A DNA stretch of 64,000 nt, taken from assembly GCF_051401765.1 (NCBI RefSeq), contig NW_027480422.1, forward strand, positions 25,686,001 through 25,750,000, written 5' to 3'. The position numbers were made by a program, and so were the translations under genes. The stretch comes from Calliopsis andreniformis (Eukaryota; Arthropoda; Insecta; Hymenoptera; Andrenidae). Under the pieces are notes generated by a model. The model was not told the DNA's origin. It searched no databases and saw only the letters and a program-made list of their open reading frames with translations. Numbering within the stretch: the first letter of the stretch is position 1; each line of letters starts with the position of its first letter. Below are positions 1 to 12,928 of this stretch, in pieces.

Positions 1-265
1 CCACATCGAGTAGCTACGGCCTTAGAAGTCAACGCCATAACTATAAAAAACAATGTAAATACAACAGTTTTTCCATTGTATCAAATGAATAATTGCAAAC
101 AGTGTGGAGGTAATGGTCATTTCTACTTTCCGGGCAATCAAGGCTTCACTCTAGGGCGTTTCTCCACCACATCGAATAGCTACGGCCTTAGAAGTCAACG
201 TCTGAAGCATAAAATATAATATAAATACAACAGTTTTTCCACTGTATATTATGAATAATTGCAAC

Positions 266-455
266 CAGTGTGAAAGTAATGGTCATTTCTACGTTCCGGG
301 CAACATAGGCCTCACTCTGGGGCGTTGGTCCAGCACATCCAATAGTTAGCGCCTAAGAAGTCAACTCCCGAAGCATAAAATACGATATATGTACAACAGT
401 TTTTCCATTGTATAAAACGAATAATTGCAACCAGTGTGAAAGTAATGGACATTTC
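266..455 (+). repeat. Block duplicated 6 monomers downstream (copy 1)
   Basis: A run with the rare features CATAGGCCTCACTCTGGGGCG, GGTCCAGCACATCCAATAG and AACTCCCGAAGC reappears 996 bp (6 x 166) later at 1262-1451. About 190 bp match closely. Both copies then diverge at the next core, so only a fragment of the original duplication is still recognisable. Confidence 0.8.
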
Positions 456-1261
456 TACGTTCCGGCTAACCTAGGCTTCACTCTTGGACGTAGCCCCACG
501 AGATCGAATAGCTAGGACCTTAGAAGTCAACGCCAGAAGCATAAAATACAATAAAAATACAACATCTTTTCCATCGTATAGCATGAATAATTGCAACCAC
601 TGTGAAAGTAATGGACATTTCTACGTTTCAGGCAACCTAGGCTCCACTCTAGGGCGTTGCTCCACCAAATCGAATAGCTAGGGCCTTAGAAGTCAACGCC
701 CGAAGCATAAAATGCAATATAAATACAACAGTTTTTCCATCGTATAATGGGAATAATTGCAACCAGTGTGAAAGTCATGGTCATTTCCACGTTCCGGGCC
801 ACCTAGGCTTCACTCTAGGGCGTTGCTCCACCAGATCGGAGAGGTAGGGCCATAGAAGTCAATGCCCGAAGCATAAAATACGATAAAGGTATAACAGTTT
901 TTCTACCGTATAACAGGAATAATTGCAAACAGTGTGAAAATAATGGACATTTCTACGTTTCAGGCAACCTAGGCTCCAATCAAGGGCGTTACTCCACCAA
1001 ATCGAAAAGTTAGGGCCATAGAAGTGAATGCCAGATGCATAAAATGCAATATAAATAGAACAGTTTTTCCATTGTGTAAAACGAATAATTGCAACCAGTG
1101 TGAAAGTTATGGTCATTTCTACGTTCCGGGCAACCTAGGCATCACTCTAGGGCGCTGCTGCGCCATATCGAATAGCTAGGGCCTTAGAAGTCAACACCAG
1201 AAGCATAAAATACAATATAAATACAACAGCTTTTCCATCGTATAAAATGAATAATTGCAAA

Positions 1262-1451
1262 CAGTGTGAAAGTAATGGTCATTTCTACGTTCCGGGCAAC
1301 ATAGGCCTCACTCTGGGGCGTTGGTCCAGCACATCCAATAGTTAGCGCCTAAGAAGTCAACTCCCGAAGCATAAAATACGATATATGTACAACAGTTTTT
1401 CCATTGTATAAGACGAATAATTGCAACCAGTGTGAAAGTAATGGACATTTC
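1262..1451 (+). repeat. Block duplicated 6 monomers downstream (copy 2)
   Basis: Counterpart of 266-455 at an offset of exactly 996 bp. It shares the uncommon GGTCCAGCACATCC and ACGATATATGTACAACAG variants, with very few differences (for example AAGACG for AAAACG near 1411). Confidence 0.8.
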
Positions 1452-3341
1452 TACGGTTCGGGCAACCTAAGCTTCACTCTAGCGTGTTGCTCCACCACAT
1501 CGCATAGCTACGGCCTTAGAGGTCAACGCCAAAAGCATGAAATACAATATAAATACAACAGCTTTTCCATCGTATAAAATGAATAATTGCAAACATTGTG
1601 AAAGTAATGGTCATTTCTACGTTCCGGGCAACGTTGGCTTCACTCTAGGGCGTTGCTCCACCAGATCGAATAGTTAGGGCGATAGAAGTCAACGCCAGAT
1701 GCATAAAATACCATATAAATGCAACAGTTTTTCCATCGTATAACAGGAATTAATTGCGAACAGTGTGAAAGTGATGGTCATTTCTAAGTTCCTGGCAACC
1801 TAGGCTTCACTCTAGGGCTTTGCTCCACCAGATCGAATACCTAGGGCCTTAGAAGTCAACGCCAGAAGCATAAAATAAAATAAAAATACAACAGTTGTGC
1901 CATCGTATAACAGGAATAATTACAACCTGTGTGAAAGTAATGGGCATTTCTACGTTCCGTGCAACCTAGGCTTCACTCTAGGGCGTTGCTCCACCATATC
2001 GAATAGCTTGGGCCTTAAAAGTCAACGCCGGAAGCATAAAATAAAATAAAAATACAACAGTTTTTCCATCGTATAACAGGAATAATTGCAACCAGAGTGA
2101 AAGTGACGGTCATTTCTACGTTCCGGGCGACCTAGGCTACACTCTAGGACGTTGCTCCACCAGATCGAAGAGCTAGGCCCTTAGAAGTCAACGCCCGAAG
2201 CATAAAATACAAAATTAATAGAACAGTCTTTCCATTGTATAAAACGAATGATTGCAACCAGAGTGAAACTTATGGTCATTTATATGTTCCGTGCAACACA
2301 GGCTGCACTCTAGGGCATTGCTCCGCCACAACGATTAGCTACGGCCATAGAAGTCAATGCCAGAAGCATAAAATACAATATAAATACAACAGCTTTTCCA
2401 TCGTATAAAACGAATAATTGCAACCAGTGTGAAAGTTATGGTCATTTCTACGTTCCAGGCAACATAGGCTTCACTCTTGGACGATGCCCCACCAGATCGA
2501 ATAGCTAGGACCTTAGAAATCAACGCCAGAAGAATAAAATACGATATACGTACAACAGTTTTTCCATCTTATAACAGGAATAATTGCAAACAGTGTGAAA
2601 GTTATGGTCATTTCTACGTTCCGGGCAATCTAGACTTCACTCTAGGGCGTTGCTCCACCGGATCGAATAGTTAGGGCCTTAGAAGTCAACGCCCGAACCA
2701 TAAAATACAAAATTAATACAACAGTTTTACCATTGTATAAAACGAGTGATTGCAACCAGAGTGAAACTTATGGTCATTTCTACGATACGTGCAACATAGG
2801 ATGCACTCTAGGGCGTTGCTCCACCACATCGATTAGCTACGGCCTAAGAAGTCAACGCCAGATGCATAAAATACAATATAAATACAACAGCTTTTCCATC
2901 GTCTAAAACGAATAATTGCAACCAGTGTGAAAGTAATGGCCATTTCAACGTTACGGGCAACCTAGACTTAACTCTGAGGCATTGCTCCACCAGATCGAAT
3001 AGATAGGGCCTTAGAAGTCAACGCCAGAAGCATACAGTACAATAAAAGTCCAACAGTTTTTCCATCGTATAACAGGAATAATTGCAAACAGTGTGAAGCT
3101 AATGGTCACTTCTACGTTCCGGGCAACCTAGGCTTCACACTAGGGCGTTGCTCCACCACATCGAATAGTTAGGGCCTAAGAAGTCAACGCCAGAAGCAGA
3201 AAATACAATATAAATACAACAGTTTTTCCATCGTATAAAATGAATAATTGCAACCAGTGTGAAAGCTATGGTCATTTCTACGTACCGGGCAATCTAGGCT
3301 TCACTCTAGGGCGTTGCTCCACCACATCGAATAGCTGCGGC

Positions 3342-4325
3342 CTTAGAAGTCAATGCCAGAAGCATAAAATACAAAATAAATACAACAGTTTTACCATCGT
3401 ATAAAATGAATAATCGCAAACAGTGTGAAGGTAATGGTCATTTCTACGTTCCGGGCAATCTAGACTTCACTCTAGGTCGTTGCTCCACCGGATCGAATAG
3501 TTAGGGCCTTAGAAGTCAACGCCGGAAGCATAAAATATATAATTAATAGAACAGTTTTTCCATTGTATAAAACGAGTGATTGCAACCAGAGTGAAACTTA
3601 TGGCCATTTCAACGTTCCGTGCAAAATAGGCTGCACTCTAGGGCGTTACACCACCACATCGATTAGCTACGGCCTTAGAAGTCAACGCCAGAAGCATAAA
3701 ATACAGTAAAAATACAACAGTTTTTCCATCGTATACTATTAATGATTGCAAACATTGTGAAAGTAACGGTCATTTCTACGTTCCGCGCAACCTAGGCTTC
3801 ACTCTAGGGCGATGCTCCACGGTATCGAATATTTAGGGCCTAAGAAGTCAACGCCAGAAGCATAAAATACAATAAAAATACAACAGTTTTTCCATAGTAT
3901 AATAGGAATAATTGCAAACAGTGTGAAAGTAATGGTCATTTCTACGTTCCGGGCAATCTAGACTTCACTCTAGGGCGTTGCTCCACCGGATCGAATAGTT
4001 AGGGCTTTAGAAGTCAACGCCCGAAGCATTAAATATAAGATTAATACAACAGTTTTTCCATTGTATAAAACGAATGATTGCAACCAGAGTGAAACTTATG
4101 GTCATTTCAACGTTCCGCGCAACATAGGCTGCACTCTAGGGCGTTGCCCGAGCACATCGATTAGCTACGGCCTTAGAATTCAACGCCAGAAGCATAAAAT
4201 ACAATATAAATACAACAGTTTTTCCATCGTATACTATTAATGATTGCAAACATTGTGAAAGTAACGGTCATTTCTACGTTCCGGGCAACCTAGGCTTCAC
4301 TCTAGGGCGACGCTCCACCGGATCG
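3342..4325 (+). repeat. 9-monomer-spaced duplication, copy 1
   Basis: About six monomers whose order of variants repeats 1494 bp (9 x 166) downstream. Diagnostic features are GAATAATCGCAAACAG, GAGTGAAACTTATGGC, the ATATATAATTAATAGAAC segment and GTATACTATTAATGATTGC. The last of these appears twice within the block. Parts of the same block type also lie at about 11410-12145. Confidence 0.8.
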
Positions 4326-4835
4326 AACAGTTAGCGCCTAAGAAGACAACGCCAGAAGCATAAAATACAATACAAATACAACAGTTTTTCCATCGTATAA
4401 AATGAATAATTGCAAACTGTGTGAAAGTAATGGTCATTTCTACGTTCCGGGCAACCTAGGCTTCACTCTAGGACGTTGCTCCACCAGATGGAATAGTTAG
4501 GTCCTAAGAAGACAACGCCAGAAGCATAAAATACAATATAAATACAACAGTTTTTCCATCGTATAAAATGAATAATTGCAACCAGTGTGAAAGCTATGGT
4601 CATTTCTACGTACCGGGCAATCTAGGCTTCACTCTAGGGCGTTGCTCCACCACATCGAATAGCTGCGGCCTTAGAAGTCAACGCCAGAAGCATAAAATAC
4701 AATATAAATACAACAGTTTTTCAATCGTATAACAGGAATAATTGCTAACAGTGTGAAAAATATGGTCATTTCTACGTTCCAGGCGACCTAGGCTCGACTC
4801 TAGGGCGTTGCTCCACCAGATGGAATAGCTAGCGC

Positions 4836-5819
4836 CTTAGAAGTCAATGCCAGAAGCATAAAATACAAAATAAATACAACAGTTTTACCATCGTATAAAA
4901 TGAATAATCGCAAACAGTGTGAAGGTAATGGTCATTTCTACGTTCCGGGCAATCTAGACTTCACTCTAGGTCGTTGCTCCACCGGATCGAATAGTTAGGG
5001 CCTTAGAAGTCAACGCCGGAAGCATAAAATATATAATTAATAGAACAGTTTTTCCATTGTATAAAACGAATGATTGCAACCAGAGTGAAACTTATGGCCA
5101 TTTCAACGTTCCGTGCAAAATAGGCTGCACTCTAGGGCGTTGCACCACCACATCGATTAGCTACGGCCTTAGAAGTCAACGCCAGAAGCATAAAATACAA
5201 TAAAAATACAACAGTTTTTCCATCGTATACTATTAATGATTGCAAACATTGTGAAAGTAACGGTCATTTCTACGTTCCGCGCAACCTAGGCTTTACTCTA
5301 GGGCGATGCTCCACGGTATCGAATATTTAGGGCCTAAGAAGTCAACGCCAGAAGCATAAAATACAATAAAAATACAACAGTTTTTCCATAGTATAATAGG
5401 AATAATTGCGAACAGTGTGAAAGTAATGGTCATTTCTACGTTCCGGGCAATCTAGACTTCACTCTAGGGCGTTGCTCCACCGGATCGAATAGTTAGGGCC
5501 TTAGAAGTCAACGCCCGAAGCATTAAATATAAGATTAATACAACAGTTTTTCCATTGTATAAAACGAATGATTGCAACCAGAGTGAAACTTATGGTCATT
5601 TCAACGTTCCGCGCAACATAGGCTGCACTCTAGAGCGTTGCCCGAGCACATCGATTAGCTACGGCCTTAGAATTCAACGCCAGAAGCATAAAATACAATA
5701 AAAATACAACAGTTTTTCCATCGTATACTATTAGTGATTGCAAACAATGTGAAAGTAACGGTCATTTCTACGTTCCGGGCAACCTAGGCTTCACTCTAGG
5801 GCGACGCTCCCCCGGATCG
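4836..5819 (+). repeat. 9-monomer-spaced duplication, copy 2
   Basis: Collinear with 3342-4325 at an offset of 1494 bp, with scattered substitutions (for example ACAGTAAAAATAC against ACAATAAAAATAC, and ACTATTAATG against ACTATTAGTG). Similarity ends near 5819, where GATCGAATATTTAGGGCC replaces GATCGAACAGTTAGCGCC. The three monomers between the copies (4326-4835) include one with GCTAACAGTGTGAAAAATATGG that recurs near 43585 and 47070. Confidence 0.8.
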
Positions 5820-7047
5820 AATATTTAGGGCCTAAGACGTCAACGACAGAAGCATAAAATACAATATAAATACGACAGTTTTTCCATCGTATAAAATGAA
5901 TAATTGCAAACAGTGTGAAGCTAATGGTCACTTCTACGTTCCGGGCAACCTAGGCTTCACTCTAGGGCGTTGCTCCACCACATCGAATAGTTAGGGCCTT
6001 AAAAGTCAATGCCAGAAGAATAAAATACAATATAAATACAACAGTTTTTCCATCGTATAAAATGAATAATTGCAAACAGTGTGAAAGTAATGGTCATTTC
6101 TACGTTCCGGCCAATCTAGACTTCACTCTAGGGCGTTGCTCCACTGGATCGAATAGTTAGGGCCTAAGAAGTCAACGCCAGATGCGTAAAACACAATATA
6201 AATACAACAGCTTTTCCATTGTCTAAAACGAATAATTGCAACCAGTGTGAAAGTAATGGCCATTTCTACGTTCCGGGCATCCTAGACTTAACTCTGAGGC
6301 ATTGCTCCACCAGATCGAATAGATAGGGCCTTAGAAGTCAAAGCCAGAGGCATTATATACAATATAAATGCAACAGCTTTTCCACCGTATAACAGGAATA
6401 ATAGCAAACAGTGTGAAAGGTATGGTCATTTCTACGTTCCTGGAAACCTAGGTTTCACTCTAGGCCGTTGCTCGGCCACATCGAATAGCTATGGCCTTAG
6501 AAGTCAACGCCAGAAGCTTAAAATACAATATAAATACAACAGTTTTTCAATCGTATAACAAGAATAATTGCTAACAGTGTGAAAGGTATGGTCATTTCTA
6601 CGTTGCGGGCATCCTAGGCTTCACTGTAGGGCATTGCTCCACCACATCGAATAGCTACGGCGTTAGAAGTCAACGCCATAACTATAAAAAACAATATAAA
6701 TACAACAGTATTTCCATTGTATAAAATGAATAATTGCAAACAGTGTGGAGGTAATGGTCATTTCTACTTTCCGGGCAATCTAGGCTTCACTCTAGGGCGT
6801 TTCTCCACCACATCGAATAGATACGGCCTTAGAAGTCAACGTCTGAAGCATAAAATATAATATAAATACAACAGTTTTTCCATCGTATAACAGGAATAAT
6901 TGCAACCAGTGTGATAGCTATGGTCATTTCTACGTTCCGGGCAACCTAGGCTTCACTCTAGGGCGTTGCTCCACCACATCGAATAGTTAGGGCCTTAGAA
7001 GTCAATGCCAGAAGCATAAAATGCAATATAAATACAACAGTTTTTCC
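5820..7047 (+). repeat. Diverged satellite segment
   Basis: About seven monomers without an adjacent tandem copy. The block at about 5900-6340 (GAAGCTAATGGTCAC, then CCACTGGATCG, then CATCCTAGACTTAACTCTGAGG) is a relative of sequence near 30790-31250, 34280-34750 and 38600-39065, so it samples an older version of a block later carried inside the 26-mer. Nothing but satellite is seen. Confidence 0.8.
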
Positions 7048-7784
7048 ATCGTACAACAGGAGTAATTGTAATCAGTGTGAAAGGTATGGTCATTTCTACG
7101 TTCCGGGCAACCTAGGCTTCACTCTAGGGCGTTGCTCCACCACATCGAATATCTGCGGCCTTAGATATCAACGCCAGAACCATAAAATACAATATAAATA
7201 CAACAGTTTTTCAATCGCATAACAGGAATAATTGCTAACAGTGTGAAAGATATGGTCATTTCTACGTTGCGGGCATCCTAGGCTTCACTATAGCTCATTG
7301 CTCCACCACATCGAATAGCTACGGCCTTAGAAGTCAACGCCATAACTATAAAAAACGATATAAATGCAACAGTTTTTTCATTGTATAAAATGAATAATTG
7401 CAAACAGAGTGGAGGTAATGGTCATTTGTACTTTCCGGACAACCTAGGCTTCACTCTAGGGCGTTTCTCCACCACATCGAATAGCTACGGCCTTAGAAGT
7501 CAACGTCTGAAGCATAAAATATAATATACATACTACAGTTTTTCCATCGTATAACAGGAATAATTGCAACCAGTGTGAAAGACATGGTCATTTCTACGTT
7601 CCGGGCAACCTAGGCTTCGCTCTAGGGACCTGCTCCACCAGATCGAATAGCTAGGGACTTAGAAGTCAACGCCAGAGGCATAAAATAGAATAAAAATGCA
7701 ACAGTTTTTCCATCGTATAACATGAATAACTGCAACCAGTGTGAAAGTACTGGTCATTTTTATGTTCCCGGAAACATAGGCTTC
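7048..7784 (+). repeat. Satellite block shared with 15.2-18.1 kb
   Basis: The run GTACAACAGGAGTAATTGTA, CTATAGCTCATTGCTCC, AACAGAGTGGAGG and TTTGTACTTTCCGGACAACC recurs at about 15178-15430, where one monomer is missing from between the first two features. The following monomer with CGCTCTAGGGACCTGCTCC and TTTTTATGTTCCCGG recurs near 16076-16240 and 17900-18060. These are the same block types that build the 11-mer. Confidence 0.75.
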
Positions 7785-8700
7785 ACTCTAGGGCGTTGCT
7801 CAACCACATCGAATAGCTACGGCCCTAGAAGACAGCGCCATAACTATAAAATACAATATAAATACAACATTCTATCCATCGTATAAAACGAATAATTGCA
7901 ACCAGTCTGATAGTTATGGTCATTTCTACGTTCCGGGCAACCTAGGCTTCACCATAGGACGTAGCTCCACCAGATCGAATAGTTAGGGCCTAAGGAGTCA
8001 ATGCCAGAAGCATAAAATACGATATATGTACAACAGTTTTTCCATCGCATAAAATGAGTAATTGCAACCAGTGTGAAAGGTATGGTCATTTCTACGTTCC
8101 GGGCAACCTAGGCTTCACTCTAGGGCGTTTCTCCACCACATCGAATAGCTACGGCCTTAGAACTCAACGCCTGAAGCATAAAATATAATATAAGTACAAC
8201 AGTTTTTCCATCGTATAACAGGAATAATTGCAACCAGTGTGAAAGACATGGTCATTTCTACGATCCCGGCAACCTAGGCTTAACTCCAGGGCGTTGCTCC
8301 TCCAGATCGAATAGCTAGGGACTTTGAATACAACGCCAGAAGCATAAAATACAATAAAAATGCAACAGCTTTTCCATAGTGTAACAGGAAAGCTGCAACC
8401 AGAGTGAAAGGACTGGTCATTTCTATGTTCCGGGTGACCTAGGCTTCACTCTAGGGCAATGCTCCACCAGATGGAATAGCTAGGGACTTAGAAATCAACG
8501 CCAGAAGAACAAAATACAACATAAGTACAACAGTTTTTCCATCGTATAAAATGTATAATTGCGAGAAGTGTGAAGGTAATGGTCATTTCTACGTTCCGGG
8601 CAACCTAGGCTTCACTCTAGGGCGTTGCTACACCACATCGAATAGTTAGGTCCTTAGAAGTCAATGCCAGAACCATAAAATGCCATATAAATACAACAGT
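7785..8700 (+). repeat. Alpha-path block, copy 1
   Basis: Begins with GCCCTAGAAGACAGCGCCAT and ACATTCTATCCATCG, continues through ACCATAGGACGTAGC and GATCCCGGCAACC, then follows the 'alpha' continuation TTAACTCCAGGGCGTTGCTCC and the 1-bp-deleted ACAGGAAAGCTGCAACC monomer. It is collinear with 12929-13844 at an offset of 5144 bp (31 monomers minus 2 bp). Confidence 0.8.
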
Positions 8701-10448
8701 TTTTCCATCGTATAACAGGAGTAATTGCAAACAGTGTGAAAGATATGGTCATTTCTACGTTCCGGGCATCCTAGGCTTCACTCTAGGGCGTTGCTCCACC
8801 ACATCGAATAGCTCCAGCCTTAGGAGTCAACGCCAGAGGCATAAAATACAAAATAAATACAACAGTTTTTCCATCGTATAACAAGAATAATTGAAACCAG
8901 TGTGAAAGTGATGGTCATTTCTACATTCCGGGCAACCTAGTCTTCACTCTAGGGCGTTGCTCCACCAGATCGAATAGTTAGGGCCTTGGAAGTCAACGCC
9001 AGAAGCATAAAATACAAAATAAGTAGAACAGTTTTTCCATTGTATAAAACGAATAATTGCAACCAGTGTGAAAGCTATGGTCATTTATACGTTCCGGGCA
9101 ACCTAGGCTTCACTCTAGGGCGGTATTCCACCACATCGAATAGTTAGGGCCTTAGAAGTCAATGCCAGAAGCATAAAGTGCCATATAAATGCAACAGTTT
9201 TTGCACTGTATATAATGAATAATTGCAAACAGTGTGAAAGTAATGGTCATTTCTACGTTCCGGGCAACCTAGGCTTCACTCTAGGGCGTTGCTCAACCAC
9301 ATCGAATAGCTAGGGCCTTAGAAGTCAACGCCATAACTGTAAAATACAATACAAATACAACAGTTTTTCCATTGTATAAAACGAATAATTGCAAACAGTG
9401 TGGAAGTAATGGTTATTTCTACGTTCCGGGCAACCTAGGCTTCACGCTAGGGCGTTGCTCCACCACATGGAATAGCTACGGCATTAGGAGTCAACGCCAG
9501 AGGCATAACATACAAGATAAGCACAACAATTTGTCCATCGTATAAAATGTATAATTCCAAGCAGTGTGAAGGTAATGGTCATTTCTACGTTCCGGGCAAC
9601 CTAGGCTTCACTCTAGAGCGTTGCTCCACCAGATCGAATAGTTAGGGCCTTAGAAGTCAACGCCCGAAGCATAAAATACAAAATAAATCGAACAGTTTTT
9701 CCATTGTATAAAACGAATAATTGCAACCAGTGTGAAAGCTATGGTCATTTATACGTTCCGGGCAACATATGCTTCGCTCTAGGGCATTGTCCGACCAGAT
9801 CGATTAGTCAGGGCCTAAGAAGTCAACGCCAGAAGCATAAAATACAATATAAATACAACAGCTCCTCCATCGTATATAATGTATATTTGCAAACAGTGTG
9901 AAAGTAAAGGTCATTTCTACGTACCGGGCAACCTAGGTTTCGCTGTAGGGCGCTGCTCCGCCAGATCGAAAAGCTAGGGACTTAGAAGTCAACCCCAGAA
10001 GCATAAAATACAATAAAAATGCTACAGTTTTTCCATCGTATAACAGGAAAGCTGCAACCAGTGTGAAAGTACCGGTCATTTCTATGTTCCGTGTAACCTA
10101 GGCTTCATTCTAGGGCGTTGCTCCACCAGATCGAATAGCTAGGGACTTAGAATTCAACGCCAGAAGAATAAAATACAACATGGGTACCATAGTTTTTCCA
10201 TCTTATAAAATGTATAATTGCAAGCAGTGTGAAGGTAATGGTCATTTCCACGTTACGGGCAACCTAGGCTTCACTCTAGAGCGTTCCTCCTCCAGACCGA
10301 ATAGTTAGGGCCTTAGATGTCAACGCCAGAAGCATAAAATGAAATATAAATACAACAGTTATTCCATCGTATAACAGGAATAATTACAACCAATGTGAAA
10401 GTAATGGGCATTTCTACGTTCCGTGCAACCTAGACTTCACTCTAGGGC
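8701..10448 (+). repeat. Diverged satellite segment
   Basis: About ten monomers without a tandem copy next to them. The part at 9740-10190 (TTTATACGTTCCGGGCAAC, GTATATAATGTATATTTGC, CGCTGTAGGGCGCTGCTCC, then ACAGGAAAGCTGCAACC) is a more diverged relative of a block inside the 11-mer units at about 16550-17000 and 18375-18830. No non-satellite sequence is seen. Confidence 0.8.
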
Positions 10449-11230
10449 GTGGCTCCACCACACCGAATAGCTAGGGCCTTAGAAGTCAATGCCAGAAGCA
10501 TAAAATGCCATATAAATACAACAGTTGTTCCACTGTATAATATGAATAATTGCAAACAGTGTGGAAGTAATGGTCATTTCTACGTTCCGGGCAACCTAGG
10601 CTTCACACAAGGGCGTTGCTCAACCACATCGAATAGCTACGGCCCTAGAAGACAGCGCCATAACTATAAAATACAATATAAATACAACATTCTATCCATC
10701 GTATAAAACGAATAATTGCAACCAGTCTGATAGTTATGGTCATTTCTACGTTCCGGGCAACCTAGGCTTCACCATAATACGTAGCTCCACCAGATCGAAT
10801 AGTTAGGGCCTAAGGAGTCAATGCCAGAAGCATAAAATACGATATATGTACAACAGTTTTTCCATCGCATAAAATGAGTAATTGCAACCAGTGTGAAACG
10901 TATGGTCATTTCTACGTTCCGGGCAACCTAGGCTTCACTCTAGGGCGTTTCTCCACCACATCGAATAGCTACGGCCTTAGAAGTCAACGCCTGAAGCATA
11001 AAATATAATATAAGTACAACAGTTTTTCCATCGTATAACAAGAATAATTGCAACCAGTGTGAAAGACATGGTCATTTCTACGATCCCGGCAACCTAGGCT
11101 TCACTCTAGGGCGTTGCTCCACCACTTCGAATAGCCACGGCCTTAGGAGTCAACGCCAGCGGCATAAAATACAAAATAAATACAACAGTTTCTCCATCGT
11201 ATAAAAAGAATAATTGCAACCAGTGTGAAA
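10449..11230 (+). repeat. Beta-path block, copy 1
   Basis: Starts with GGCGTGGCTCCACCACACCG and ACAGTTGTTCCACTGTATAA, runs through the same GCCCTAGAAGACAGCGCCAT part as the alpha path, but after GATCCCGGCAACC takes the 'beta' continuation GCTCCACCACTTCGAATAG and GCCAGCGGCATAAAATAC. The first half matches 12773 onward at 2324 bp (14 monomers). The block from 10508 matches 13827-14549 at 3319 bp (20 monomers minus 1 bp). Confidence 0.8.
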
Positions 11231-12772
11231 GTGATGGTCATTTATACGTTCCGGGCAACATAGGCTTCACTCTAGGGCATTGTCCGTCCAGATCGAATAG
11301 TTAGGGCCTAAGAAGTCAACGCCAGAAGCATAAAATACAATATAAATACAACAGCTCCTCCATCGTATATAATGTATATTTGCAAACAGTGTGAAAGTAA
11401 AGGTCATTTCTACTTTCCGGGCAATCTAGACTTCACTCTAGGGCGTTGCTCCACAGGATCGAATAGTTAGGGCCTTAGAAGTCAACGCCCGAAGCATTAA
11501 ATATAAAATTAATACAACAGTTTTTCCATTGTATAAAACGAATGATTGCAACCAGAGTGAAACTTATGGTCATTTCAACGTTCCGTGCAACATAGGCTGC
11601 ACTCTAGGGCGTTGCTCGAGCACATCGATTAGCTACGGCCTTAGAAGTCAACGCCAGAAGCGTAAAATACAATATAAATACAACAGTTTTTCCATCGTAT
11701 ACTATTAATGATTGCAAACATTGTGAAAGTAACGGTCATTTCTACGTTCCGGGCAACCTAGGCTTCACTCTAGGGCGACGCTCCACCGGATCGAATATTT
11801 AGGGCCTAAGAAGTCAACGCCAGAAGCATAGAATACAATAAAAATACAACAGCTTTTCCATCATAAAGAACGAATAATAGCAACCAGTGTAAAAGTAATG
11901 GTCGTTTCTACGTTCCGGGCAACCTAGGCTCCATTCTAGGGCTTTGTTCCACCAGATCGAACAGTTAGGGCCTAAGAAGACAACGCCAGAAGCATAAAAT
12001 ACAATACAAATACAACAGTTTTTCCATCGTATAAAATGAATAATTGCAAACTGTGTGAAAGTAATGGTCATTTCTACGTTCCGGGCAACCTAGGCTTCAC
12101 TCTAGGACGTTGCTCCACCAGATGGAATAGTTAGGTCCTAAGAAGACAACGCCAGAAGCATAAAATACAAAATAAATAGAACATTTTTTCCATTGTATAA
12201 AACGAATAATTGCAACCAGTGTGAAAGTTATGGTCATTTCTACGTCCCTAGCAGCCTAGGATTCACTCTAGGGTGTTGTTCCACCAGATCGAATAGTTAG
12301 GGCCTTAGAAGTCAACGTCTGAAGCATAAAATATATTATAAATACAACAGTTTTTCCATCGTATAACAGGAATAATTGCAACCAGTGTGAAAGACATGGT
12401 CACTTCTACGTTCCGGGCAACCTAGGCTCCACTCTAGGGCGTTGCTCCACCACATCGAATAGCTACGGCCTTAGGAGTCAACGCCAGAGGCTTAAAATAC
12501 AAAATAAATACAACAGTTTTTCCATCGTATAACAAGAATAATTGCAACCAGTTTGAAAGTGATGGTCATTTCTACATTCCGGGCAACCTAGGCTTCACTC
12601 TAGGGCTATGCTCCATCAGATCGAATAGTCAGTGCCTAAGAAGTCAACGCCAGAAGCATAAAATACAATATAAATGCAACAGTTTTTCCCTTGTATAACA
12701 GGAATAATTGCAACCATTGTGAAAGCGATGGTCATTTCTACATTCCGGGGAACCTAGGCTTCACTCTAGGGC
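11231..12772 (+). repeat. Satellite mosaic, includes relative of the 3.9-4.5 kb block
   Basis: From about 11410 to 12145 the order AATCTAGACTTCACTC, GCATTAAATATAA, GTATACTATTAATGATTGC, AAGAAGACAACGCC and GCAAACTGTGTG matches 3950-4510, but with one extra monomer (about 11790-11950) and a few base changes. The remaining monomers to 12772 are of mixed types. This shows that blocks separated by more than 7 kb share ancestry. Confidence 0.75.
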
Positions 12773-12928
12773 GTGGCTCCACCACATCGAATAGCTAGGG
12801 CCTTAGAAGTCAATGCCAGAAGCATAAAATGCCATATAAATACAACAGCTGTTCCACTGTATAATATGAATAACTGCAAACAGTGTGGAAGTAATGGTCA
12901 TTTCTACGTTCCGGGCAACCTAGGCTTC

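Larger units (their letters stand above)
1..3341 (+). repeat. Diverged left flank of the array
   Basis: About 20 monomers with no recent large repeat unit. Neighbouring monomers differ at many of the recurrent variant sites. The first ~230 bp resemble 6641-6870 (both have GCCATAACTATAAAAAACAA, then GGCGTTTCTCC, then GTCTGAAGC). A 1-bp insertion (GGAATTAATTG) lies near 1748. Nothing other than satellite is seen. Confidence 0.85.
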
